The translations under genes were made by a program, and so were the position numbers. A DNA stretch of 7,659 nt from a bacterium MnTg04 (lineage in GTDB: Bacteria > Pseudomonadota > Gammaproteobacteria > Steroidobacterales > MnTg04). The DNA lies in assembly GCA_008975185.1 (NCBI GenBank), contig BFAU01000233.1, positions 1 to 7,659 on the forward strand. Direction: 5' to 3'. Below are positions 1 through 5,015 of the stretch, one piece after another. The notes beneath the pieces were generated by a model. The model was not told the DNA's origin and ran no database searches. It was given only the letters and a program-made list of their open reading frames with translations. Each line of letters starts with the position of its first letter. The first letter of the stretch is position 1.

Positions 1-410
1 TGGCAGGTGAGTCGCCACCGCCGATGCTGGCAGGTGAGTCGCCACCGCCGATGCTGGCAGGTGAGTCGCCACCGCCGATGCTGGCAGGTGAGTCGCCACC
101 GCCGATGCTGGCAGGTGAGTCGCCACCACCGATACTGGCAGGTGAATCACCACCGCCGATGCTGGCAGGTGAGTCGCCACCGCCGATGCTGGCAGGTGAG
201 TCGCCACCGCCGATGCTGGCAGGTGAGTCGCCACCGCCGATACTGGCAGGTGAATCACCACCACCGATGCTGGCAGGTGAGTCGCCACCGCCGATGCTGG
301 CAGGTGAGTCGCCACCGCCGATGCTGGCAGGTGAGTCGCCACCACCGATGCTGGCAGGTGAGTCGCCACCGCCGATGCTGGCAGGTGAGTCGCCACCGCC
401 GATGCTGGCC
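1..410 (-). repeat. 27-bp tandem repeat encoding (IGGGDSPAS)n
   Basis: About 15 head-to-tail copies of a 27-bp unit: 23 nt at the left edge, 14 full units from 24 to 401, and a partial last unit. In the minus-strand frame of the exported protein each unit reads I-G-G-G-D-S-P-A-S. Copies differ only by C-to-T changes on the minus strand (GGC/GGT, GAC/GAT, AGC/AGT), all at third codon positions, so the peptide repeat is invariant. In the plus-strand frames the same changes alter residues (for example M to I or R to H). The Gly/Ser/Pro/Asp composition suggests a flexible, acidic, possibly cell-surface or calcium-associating spacer (inference). Copy number probably varies by slippage. Confidence 0.95.
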
Positions 411-997
411 AAGAATGATCCTGCCTGAAGGTTTTGGTGCTCGGAGAAGTTCGCGTACGACTCAAACCCTTGGGCGTTATTCGCCAACATGATTCCATCC
501 TGGTTGGGTTGCACGCCAGTGAAGACAGTAATTTGATTGGAATCGATTTGGGTTGGCGCAGAAAGAGACGGTGTAACATCTATAGTCAAATCACCGAGGG
601 ATACATGACCATTTTTGTCCAAAGAGCCAAAGAGCATCCCGGATACCATGACCGGCGATGACCCGGGTACATATTGAGATTCCAGTAGTTCGATTCGTGT
701 CGACGTTAACTGGCCTGTGGCGGAAATATACCCAAATACAGCGGTATACGATCCAGATTCCATAAGCCCGACCGAACTTTTCGCATCGGAAGATTCGAGG
801 GTTACAATCTGCCCCATTATATTGAGGGTTTGACCTTTTGCTGCAAGTACCGCACCGACTAGCAACAATGCCTCGGGTTGCAGGTCTGCGAGCTTCTTTT
901 CGTTTTTTGGTCCTCCAATTGTTGCACCAGAAAGAACCAATGCAATTGCTGTAAATGCCGATACTACAATCGCTTTAGTCTTCTTCCTGCTCTTCAT
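1..997 (-). CDS. Exported protein with C-terminal 9-residue tandem repeats (partial, runs off left edge)
   Basis: Open on the minus strand from ATG at 997 to the window edge (332 codons, no stop). Residues 1–26 form a signal peptide: basic MKSRKKTK, then a hydrophobic stretch ending near LVLSGA; there is no lipobox cysteine, so signal peptidase I export is likely. Residues 44–145 look like a small beta-rich domain with recurring VxG/GxI patterns (LLVGAVLAAKGQTLNIMGQ, GYISATGQLTSTRIELL, YVPGSSPVMVSGMLFG), resembling DUF5666-type domains; this assignment is from pattern only. Residues 146–197 are a linker, and from 199 onward the protein is repeats of IGGGDSPAS. The start overlaps the end of the DUF6502 gene by 23 nt, implying translational coupling; GGGGG lies 6 nt upstream of the ATG as a weak Shine-Dalgarno. 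Function unknown; an envelope or extracellular role is inferred. The C-terminus is not visible. Confidence 0.85.
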   Translation of the reverse strand, partial: MKSRKKTKAIVVSAFTAIALVLSGATIGGPKNEKKLADLQPEALLLVGAVLAAKGQTLNIMGQIVTLESSDAKSSVGLMESGSYTAVFGYISATGQLTSTRIELLESQYVPGSSPVMVSGMLFGSLDKNGHVSLGDLTIDVTPSLSAPTQIDSNQITVFTGVQPNQDGIMLANNAQGFESYANFSEHQNLQAGSFLASIGGGDSPASIGGGDSPASIGGGDSPASIGGGDSPASIGGGDSPASIGGGDSPASIGGGDSPASIGGGDSPASIGGGDSPASIGGGDSPASIGGGDSPASIGGGDSPASIGGGDSPASIGGGDSPASIGGGDSPA

Positions 998-1859
998 AAT
1001 AACCCCCGAAAATTTCTGTTAATTCTTGGAAACGGCTCTTGCTTCTTACGAAGTGATATACGCCCGCACCTGCAATTCTTGCATTCGAAGGAATGAAATC
1101 ACTGGTTCGGCGTGCTATCTTTTTTCCTAACCAATCATCCATTTCTTCAAGGTATTTTTGTCCGGACACTCGGACAAAGTTTTCAAAATCTACGAGTTCG
1201 CCCTCTGTGAGTTTTTCATCGGCCCAGACGGTTCGCTGAAATCGGCCTGGTCGATCAGGATGCTTCTCCAAATTAATGATTACGGTCTGATGGAAATCGG
1301 CCAACGCTTTCTGCATCAATTCCAGACCGCCGGGCGCCAGGCTCGGTGGGATGTATGTCCGCATCAGAACCCGGTACAAACTGTCTTTGGTTGCCTCTAC
1401 CGCTCCAATTCTCAGTAACTCATCGAGCATCGCTCTCGCTGGCATGTCGCCGCTGTGGCGTTTCACCAGGTCCGAAAAGGTCAACCCTTTTTTCGCGTCG
1501 AAGGGCAGATCATTCGGTGTGCCATACGGTCCGATAAAGTCGTCGTCCATGTGCCAGCCGAGCAAAACCCTCGCGGCTCGGCCCTGCGGAGACCCTTCGT
1601 ATCCGTACAGGCGGCGATGCTCCTCCTTAATAACCCTGGCCACTTCCTTACGGGTCAGGCCGGTAACGATGGCCACCCGCGATTGGGACATTTTTTTCCC
1701 GGGCACCTCGAAGTCGTTAGCAGCGACCTCGACAAAAGCGGTCTTGATCAGTTCTACAAACTCCGCGATCGACACGCCGTTTCTGAGCAGCACGCCGATA
1801 AACGGTCGCAAAATCTTTTTAAACGCATCCAGCAGGCTATTTTTGGGTGTCTGATTCAT
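975..1859 (-). CDS. DUF6502 family protein
   Basis: A 294-aa soluble protein with no signal peptide or membrane segment. The N-terminus (LLDAFKKILRPFIGVLLRNG, residues 9–28, then AEFVELIKTAFVEVA) and the segment SQSRVAIVTGLTRKEVARV (58–76) match the DUF6502 pattern as I remember it. The latter looks like the helix-turn-helix part of a winged-helix fold, so a regulatory or nucleic-acid-binding role is possible but unproven. The C-terminal half (YIPPSLAPGGLELMQKALADF; YHFVRSKSRF) is typical of the family and has no catalytic signature I recognise. The open frame extends upstream to a GTG at 1919; ATG 1859 is preferred because family similarity begins there and the likely promoter starts transcription near 1924, almost on top of the GTG. 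Its TAA lies inside the next gene's start region (23-nt overlap), so it probably forms an operon with the exported repeat protein. Confidence 0.8.
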   Translation of the reverse strand: MNQTPKNSLLDAFKKILRPFIGVLLRNGVSIAEFVELIKTAFVEVAANDFEVPGKKMSQSRVAIVTGLTRKEVARVIKEEHRRLYGYEGSPQGRAARVLLGWHMDDDFIGPYGTPNDLPFDAKKGLTFSDLVKRHSGDMPARAMLDELLRIGAVEATKDSLYRVLMRTYIPPSLAPGGLELMQKALADFHQTVIINLEKHPDRPGRFQRTVWADEKLTEGELVDFENFVRVSGQKYLEEMDDWLGKKIARRTSDFIPSNARIAGAGVYHFVRSKSRFQELTEIFGGYYEEQEED

Positions 1860-1930
1860 GCCTGTTGTAGGAAAATTTGAGCGGAACCCTCTGAATCCGC
1901 AGCATATGACATAACCCACCGATTGGGGGA

Positions 1931-1959
1931 CTTTAATCCCAAACTTTTTAGACAGTCAA
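1931..1959 (-). promoter_or_regulatory. Candidate sigma70 promoter of the DUF6502 operon
   Basis: On the minus strand TTGACT (1959–1954) is followed after 17 nt by TTAAAG (1936–1931). The -35 matches 5 of 6 consensus bases and the -10 3 of 6. Predicted start near 1924 leaves a leader of about 65 nt before ATG 1859. Confidence 0.4.
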
Positions 1960-2011
1960 GCGAAAAACGTCATAACTGGTTATTTTGCAAGGAAGTCTTG
2001 CTTGACAGTCT
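1950..2011. repeat. 12-nt inverted repeat carrying divergent -35 boxes
   Basis: AGACAGTCAAGC (1950–1961) and GCTTGACAGTCT (2000–2011) are reverse complements with one mismatch, 38 bp apart. Each arm holds a TTGAC[A/T] pointing outward: TTGACT toward the DUF6502 gene and TTGACA toward the right. This could be a pair of operator half-sites over back-to-back promoters; no regulator is identified. Confidence 0.5.
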
Positions 2012-2030
2012 CGAGTGAGACGCGTTAGAC
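2002..2030 (+). promoter_or_regulatory. Weak candidate rightward promoter
   Basis: A perfect TTGACA (2002–2007) lies 17 nt before TTAGAC (2025–2030), a poor -10. The spacer contains a short inverted repeat, GTCTC-GAGT-GAGAC (2008–2021). Transcription from here would run toward the doubtful reading frame at 2096 and antisense to the small RNA candidate. Confidence 0.2.
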
Positions 2031-2275
2031 ATAAGACATTATTGAATGTATTAGATTAATTAAGTGAATTAAGTCTTTGAAAAAAAAGGTAAAACATGGT
2101 GCAAAAACGCTCGGACCCCGTACTTTGCCCCAAAAATATTCGATCGAAATGGAAATTTCGCCCATTTGACCTGGCGGTGGACAAAACCTGGAACAAAACG
2201 ATTGATTTGCGCGAGCGATATGCCGCGGGAAGGGACTGCCTCGAGAAGAACGGGTGTCTCGCGGGGGGCAGGCAT

Positions 2276-2302
2276 AAAAAAGGCCGGCATCCTTGCCGGC
2301 CT
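2276..2302 (-). terminator. Intrinsic terminator
   Basis: Minus-strand stem AGGCCGGC (2302–2295), loop AAGGAT, GCCGGCCT (2288–2281), running into six T (2281–2276). The other side of the hairpin has no T tract, so it works in the minus direction only. It ends the small RNA candidate and any read-through from bolA. Confidence 0.9.
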
Positions 2303-2367
2303 GAGTCTCACCTAAGAAGGGGAGATCTGAGGGTTGGAGCGGCTTCCCCCGAGCGATGGGGAAAGCC
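2276..2367 (-). ncRNA. Candidate CRP-activated small RNA, about 92 nt
   Basis: No protein family is seen here, but the minus strand has every part of a stand-alone small RNA gene. A TATAAA box (2380–2375) places the start at about 2368/2367, where G2367 opens a 10-bp stem: GGCUUUCCCC (2367–2358), loop of 7 nt, GGGGGAAGCC (2350–2341), with a single G·U pair. A 38-nt pyrimidine-rich middle (2340–2303) follows, containing CUCCCCUUCUUAGG, which resembles an anti-Shine-Dalgarno seed and can form a weak hairpin exposing UUCUUA. The RNA ends in a GC-rich terminator. A CRP-type palindrome is centred about 41.5 nt upstream of the start, the class II activation geometry. The layout recalls enterobacterial CyaR (CRP-activated, short, pyrimidine-rich loops), but I see no clear sequence homology. 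Alternative: this is only the 3' tail of the bolA transcript. Confidence 0.6.
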
Positions 2368-2374
2368 AGCTTCA

Positions 2375-2380
2375 TTTATA
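2375..2380 (-). promoter_or_regulatory. -10 box of the small RNA candidate
   Basis: TATAAA (5 of 6 consensus) on the minus strand. No good -35 is found at 17 nt, as expected for a promoter that depends on an activator bound at -41.5. Confidence 0.55.
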
Positions 2381-2400
2381 GAAAAATTACGGGGGCAAAG

Positions 2401-2418
2401 GTGTGAACCACGTCACAC
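2401..2418. promoter_or_regulatory. CRP-type binding site
   Basis: GTGTGA-N6-TCACAC is a perfect 18-bp palindrome that contains the canonical CRP core TGTGA-N6-TCACA. Its centre (2409.5) is 41–43 nt upstream of the predicted small RNA start, the class II position in which CRP overlaps the -35 region and touches RNA polymerase. It also lies about 100 nt downstream of the bolA stop, so it is badly placed to regulate bolA itself. Other CRP/FNR-superfamily proteins (Vfr, Clp) read similar sites. Confidence 0.7.
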
Positions 2419-2439
2419 TTTGACAAAGGCAATAACACC

Positions 2440-2454
2440 GCCCGGAAATCGGGC
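2440..2454 (-). terminator. Possible weak terminator after bolA
   Basis: A GCCCG-AUUUC-CGGGC hairpin lies about 60 nt past the bolA stop and is followed by GGTGTTATTG, which is not a proper T tract. It could attenuate read-through but is unlikely to be an efficient terminator. Confidence 0.25.
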
Positions 2455-2493
2455 CTGATCAGCGACCCGAGCCCTCAGCCGGAATCTGCGATC

Positions 2494-2507
2494 CTTGTTG
2501 TAACAAG
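2494..2507. repeat. 14-bp palindrome after bolA
   Basis: CTTGTT-GT-AACAAG is a perfect inverted repeat with 6-bp arms, 9 nt past the bolA stop codon. It could be an operator-like site or a small mRNA hairpin with a 4-nt loop. There is no further evidence of function. Confidence 0.35.
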
Positions 2508-2515
2508 CTGCCTTA

Positions 2516-2770
2516 TTATCGCGCGTCGATTTGCAACGCGTGAATGTCTGAGTTCATCAGATCGCCCACGGCATCATAGACAAGCTGGTGTCTTTCGAGG
2601 GCGGAGCGATCTTTGAATTTTGGCGATTCGATCAACACGAAAAAATGCGAGCGGCCGTCGCGTGCGCCGGTATGGCCGATATGTTTTTCGCTGTCGTCCC
2701 TGATTTCCAGCCTTGTCGGCTCGAGCGTTTCAAGCCTTTCCCTCAACAGCCGGATTCGTTCTTCACTCAT
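2516..2770 (-). CDS. bolA: BolA family protein
   Basis: An 84-aa cytoplasmic protein with the BolA class II KH-like fold. Visible family features are an N-terminal helix (residues 2–15), the EIRDDSEKHIGH segment with H30 and H33, SHFFVLIESPKF (41–52, beta strands), the ERHQLVYDAVGDLM helix (59–72) and the C-terminal HALQI with H77, the position of the invariant histidine that helps bind the [2Fe-2S] cluster shared with monothiol glutaredoxins. BolA proteins act in iron-sulfur trafficking and in stress and morphology control. Its length is slightly shorter than E. coli BolA (about 105 aa). The ATG overlaps the stop of the upstream yciI remnant (ATGA), and no strong Shine-Dalgarno is seen, so translation is likely coupled to that remnant. 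The symbol is by family; an IbaG-type identity cannot be excluded. Confidence 0.9.
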   Translation of the reverse strand: MSEERIRLLRERLETLEPTRLEIRDDSEKHIGHTGARDGRSHFFVLIESPKFKDRSALERHQLVYDAVGDLMNSDIHALQIDAR

Positions 2771-2961
2771 GGCAAGACCATTAATGAACCGGCAAAATCC
2801 GCGAAACCAGAGTCTTCGCTATAGATTGCGGGAAATCGTCCCGCATGGACCAGGCGGCTTGCATCCGTTGGCTGTTGCGGCCGCGCCAAATGTGCCGGTC
2901 GCGCCGAGGCCGGGAGTTCCGAGCATTCTGGCGCAGCCCTGCCAATAATGGCGTACAGCAT
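2767..2961 (-). pseudogene. yciI: YciI-like remnant with internal deletion
   Basis: A 64-codon frame that starts like a YciI protein (MLYAIIGR; RPAHLAR; RLVHAGRFPAIYSEDSG; FAGSL) but stops after SLMVLP. Intact YciI proteins are about 95–100 aa. After the FxGSL strand they continue through a helix and a conserved ADPY motif and often end in K-V-L-P. Here that second half is missing while a V-L-P end remains, which is consistent with an in-frame loss of about 35 codons. Usually hydrophobic helix positions carry proline (ARPQQPTDA where relatives have leucines), another sign of decay. A good GAGG lies 7 nt before the ATG, and its TGA overlaps the bolA ATG, so the remnant may be kept because its translation feeds bolA. 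It could instead be a shortened expressed protein. Confidence 0.7.
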
Positions 2962-2963
2962 GA

Positions 2964-3545
2964 TTAGTCCTCGTTTTTTGGTGACGCAGTCGCACGCTTG
3001 TCTTCATTAATGTCCGGAATATACCTGATTTTGGAGTGCATCCAAAAACCCTGCGCAAGAACGAACAAAAAAGTCAGGCCAAGAAATCCGAATAGCTTGA
3101 AGTTGACCCAGGTGTTTTCATCGTAATTGTAGACCACATAGAGGTTGACAAAACCCATCACCAGGAAAAAGCCAACCCACATTCGGTTCAAAAAGCGCCA
3201 AGCCCCGGCATCCATGTCTATCGCGTGGTTCATCATCCGCTGGATTATCGGTTTGTCGCCGAAAAACTCGCTGCCAAGTGCTACCGCGGCAAAAAGCCAG
3301 TACAAAACGGTGGGTTTCCACTGGATATACAGGGGATTTTGCAAATAGAGCGTGATACCGCCAAAAATAATAATCAGGGTGGCGGAAATGACATGGGTTT
3401 TATTGACGGTACGGGTGCGTAACCAATGCACTGCAACCTGCAACACCGAAGCTACGATGATTACGCCGGTCGCGACATACATTCCGTAAAACTTATAGGC
3501 GGCGAAAAAAGCCACGATGGGAAAGAAATCGAACAGGAGTTGCAT
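2964..3545 (-). CDS. yciB: YciB/IspZ inner-membrane septation protein A
   Basis: A 193-aa polytopic membrane protein that begins MQLLFDFFPIVAFFAAYKFYG, the hallmark start of the family, and contains TRTVNKTHVISATLIIIFGG, the WKPTVLYWLFA segment (about 76–86), GDKPIIQRMM (about 96–105) and WRFLNRMWVGFF. About five transmembrane helices are expected. YciB (ispZ, intracellular septation protein A) is an inner-membrane protein linked to cell-envelope synthesis and division; its molecular role is unclear. Length is typical of the family. It heads a minus-strand operon: its stop is 2 nt from the yciI remnant, which overlaps bolA. It is transcribed away from yciO across a 137-bp gap. No strong Shine-Dalgarno or clear promoter was seen upstream. 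Confidence 0.95.
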   Translation of the reverse strand: MQLLFDFFPIVAFFAAYKFYGMYVATGVIIVASVLQVAVHWLRTRTVNKTHVISATLIIIFGGITLYLQNPLYIQWKPTVLYWLFAAVALGSEFFGDKPIIQRMMNHAIDMDAGAWRFLNRMWVGFFLVMGFVNLYVVYNYDENTWVNFKLFGFLGLTFLFVLAQGFWMHSKIRYIPDINEDKRATASPKNED

Positions 3546-3670
3546 ATTGTTGCCGAAGATTTGCGAACGGAAGACTGCCGAGGCGGAGCATCATAGCCGA
3601 CCTGTGGCCCTGCCCCAACCCGGCAGGCCCGGCAAGACCGCAAAAAGCTCGAATTTATGGCCGGCATCGT

Positions 3671-3676
3671 TACAAT
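3671..3676 (+). promoter_or_regulatory. -10-like box directly before yciO (leaderless candidate)
   Basis: TACAAT (5 of 6 consensus) is followed by exactly 6 nt and then the yciO ATG, so transcription would start at or within a base of the A of the ATG. No Shine-Dalgarno lies in the gap. The -35 region is weak. Confidence 0.45.
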
Positions 3677-3682
3677 TCACCG

Positions 3683-4306
3683 ATGGCAGAGTTTCTAACG
3701 ATTCACCCGGACAATCCCCAGCCCAGGCTCATCGGGCACTCGGCCAGTGTGCTGCGCGCCGACGGGCTGGTCGTATATCCCACCGATTCGTCTTACGCGC
3801 TTGGCTGCGCCTTGACCAGCAAGTCAGGTGCCGAGCGGATAAAGAAAATTCGTGAGGCCGACCGCCATCACCACCTGACGCTGGTTTGTGCCGATCTGAG
3901 TACGATCGGCGTGTATACCAGGCCGGACAACTGGGCGTACCGGTTGATCCGGTCATTGACGCCGGGACCCTATACGCTGATTCTGAAAGCGACCCGGGAG
4001 GTTCCGGCTCGCCTGCGTCACAAGCGGCGCAAGACAGTCGGGATCAGGGTTCCCGATAACCCGATTTGCCAGGCGTTGCTGACCGAACTTGGCGCGCCGG
4101 TATTGAGTTCGACGCTGATCATGCCAGGCGATGATATGCCATTGAACAGCCCAGCCGAGATCCTCGACCGGCTGGGCGACAAAGTGGATTTGATTATCGA
4201 TGGCGGGCTCTGCCCGGCTGAACCGACCACTGTTCTCGACCTGACCGGGGCCACTCCGACGTTATTGCGCGCGGGCCGGGGCCCAGTGGAATCCTTGCTT
4301 TTATAA
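3683..4306 (+). CDS. yciO: YciO, Sua5/TsaC-family (YrdC domain) protein
   Basis: A 207-aa YrdC-domain protein, close to E. coli YciO in length and layout. It begins with the YciO-type IHPDNPQPRLI (residues 7–17), then VVYPTDSSYALGC (30–42, nucleotide and threonine pocket), KKIRE (54–58), the TPGPYTLILKAT strand (93–104), RKTVGIRVPDNP (116–127), SSTL (142–145) and a C-terminal PTTVLDLTG. TsaC/Sua5 enzymes make threonylcarbamoyl-AMP from threonine, bicarbonate and ATP for the t6A tRNA modification. YciO is a paralogous branch, and E. coli YciO does not replace TsaC, so its role may be related rather than identical. The start fits the family and lacks a Shine-Dalgarno. It heads the plus-strand cluster; the PHP-domain gene (yciV/trpH) often found just before it is absent here. 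Confidence 0.92.
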   Translation: MAEFLTIHPDNPQPRLIGHSASVLRADGLVVYPTDSSYALGCALTSKSGAERIKKIREADRHHHLTLVCADLSTIGVYTRPDNWAYRLIRSLTPGPYTLILKATREVPARLRHKRRKTVGIRVPDNPICQALLTELGAPVLSSTLIMPGDDMPLNSPAEILDRLGDKVDLIIDGGLCPAEPTTVLDLTGATPTLLRAGRGPVESLLL

Positions 4307-4330
4307 CGGGCCTTGTCGCCGCCGGATGCG

Positions 4331-4336
4331 TATAAT
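4331..4336 (+). promoter_or_regulatory. Consensus -10 box before the M50 protease gene (leaderless candidate)
   Basis: A perfect TATAAT lies 6 nt before ATG 4343, the same geometry as at yciO. No Shine-Dalgarno precedes the ATG. No -35 sits at 16–18 nt; TTGTCG at 4313 is too close (12 nt). Confidence 0.5.
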
Positions 4337-4342
4337 AAGTCG

Positions 4343-4996
4343 ATGGAAAGTTTGACTCTGATCCAGAAAATCGCCGTTTACGCAATTCCGACGATTCTGG
4401 CTATTACCATCCACGAAGCCGCGCACGGATATGTCGCCCGGTATTTTGGTGACCGAACCGCCGAAATGCTCGGTCGCCTGACTCTGAATCCACTGAAACA
4501 TATAGATCCGATCGGTACGATACTGGTGCCCGTGAGCTTGTTGCTGCTGGGTTTTCCCTTTCTGTTCGGCTGGGCAAAACCGGTACCGGTTGCGGCCCGA
4601 AATTTGAGGAAACCACAGCGGGACATGGCGATAGTTGCGGCGGCCGGACCAGGTTCAAACCTGGCGATGGCGGCAGGCTGGACATTGATACTGGCGTTTG
4701 CATTAACTTTCGCGGGCAGCTCTTCACTATTTTATCCATTGAGGCTGATGGCCGAATGGGGTGTTTTTTTCAATGTCCTGCTGGCAATTTTTAATTTATT
4801 TCCGTTGCCTCCACTGGACGGCGGGCGGGTGTTGAGCGGATTTTTGTCACCCAGGGCCGCAGCCAGCTTCGACCGGATCGAACCATATGGCTTGTTTATT
4901 ATTGTTGGATTACTCGCGACCGGCATTCTCTGGAAGATAGTCGGTCCGGTTATCTACCTGGTCGCCAGCTTCTTTTTCGGTTTGGTTGGCGGGTAA
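4343..4996 (+). CDS. Site-2 protease family (M50) membrane zinc metalloprotease
   Basis: A 217-aa integral membrane protein. The first helix carries the zinc-binding HEAAH (residues 24–28, with E25 catalytic), followed by YFGDRTAEMLGRLTLNPLKHIDPIGT, GWAKPVPV (76–83) and AAAGPGSNLAMA (99–110). The third zinc ligand, D159, is in NLFPLPPLDGGRVL (151–164). This is the compact M50 subgroup without a PDZ domain, common in gammaproteobacteria between yciO and trpS; its substrate is unknown. Site-2 proteases cut transmembrane helices, often in envelope signalling. The frame opens at a TTG (4313), but ATG 4343 is preferred because family homology begins at about this point (MESLTLIQKIA). It starts 36 nt after yciO, with its own -10 box and no Shine-Dalgarno; its stop is 19 nt before trpS. 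Confidence 0.92.
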   Translation: MESLTLIQKIAVYAIPTILAITIHEAAHGYVARYFGDRTAEMLGRLTLNPLKHIDPIGTILVPVSLLLLGFPFLFGWAKPVPVAARNLRKPQRDMAIVAAAGPGSNLAMAAGWTLILAFALTFAGSSSLFYPLRLMAEWGVFFNVLLAIFNLFPLPPLDGGRVLSGFLSPRAAASFDRIEPYGLFIIVGLLATGILWKIVGPVIYLVASFFFGLVGG

Positions 4997-5004
4997 AAAA
5001 CAGC

Positions 5005-5009
5005 AGGAG
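5005..5009 (+). promoter_or_regulatory. Shine-Dalgarno setting the trpS start
   Basis: AGGAG with 6 nt to TTG 5016. This spacing makes 5016 the likely start rather than the upstream TTG at 4986, which overlaps the end of the protease gene and has no Shine-Dalgarno. Confidence 0.75.
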
Positions 5010-5015
5010 ATTTCT

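Larger units (their letters stand above)
1860..2275. other. 416-bp intergenic region
   Basis: Lies between the DUF6502 start and the small RNA terminator. It holds the candidate leftward promoter and inverted repeat (1931–2011), an AT-rich stretch (about 2030–2095) and an A8 run (about 2082–2090). A plus-strand frame beginning at 2096 has a reasonable AGG before its ATG but no family resemblance and runs through the terminator hairpin, so it is not called as a gene. Nothing else recognisable was seen. Confidence 0.6.

Noticed and set aside
1..410. CRISPR array
   Set aside because: Units are contiguous 27-mers without unique spacers and are in frame with a coding sequence.
7..492. Plus-strand frames through the 27-bp repeats
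   Set aside because: Copy-to-copy differences are nonsynonymous in these frames but all synonymous in the minus-strand frame, which also has a signal peptide and continues to a proper start.
1860..1919. GTG 1919 as the start of the DUF6502 gene
   Set aside because: The extra 20 residues do not look like the family, and the predicted transcription start is only about 5 nt upstream.
2025..2375. Minus-strand 116-codon frame starting at the small RNA promoter
   Set aside because: Its ATG lies upstream of the predicted transcription start, inside the spacing after the -10 box. It reads through the terminator and shows no protein family.
2096..2458. Plus-strand 120-codon frame with an AGG before its ATG
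   Set aside because: No family resemblance. It runs through the minus-strand terminator hairpin, the small RNA and the CRP-type site, and the predicted protein is low-quality and Arg/Cys/Pro-rich. The decent ribosome binding site leaves a small chance that it is real.
4313..4342. TTG 4313 as the start of the M50 protease
   Set aside because: Family homology begins at ATG 4343, and the -10 box at 4331–4336 would lie inside the longer version.
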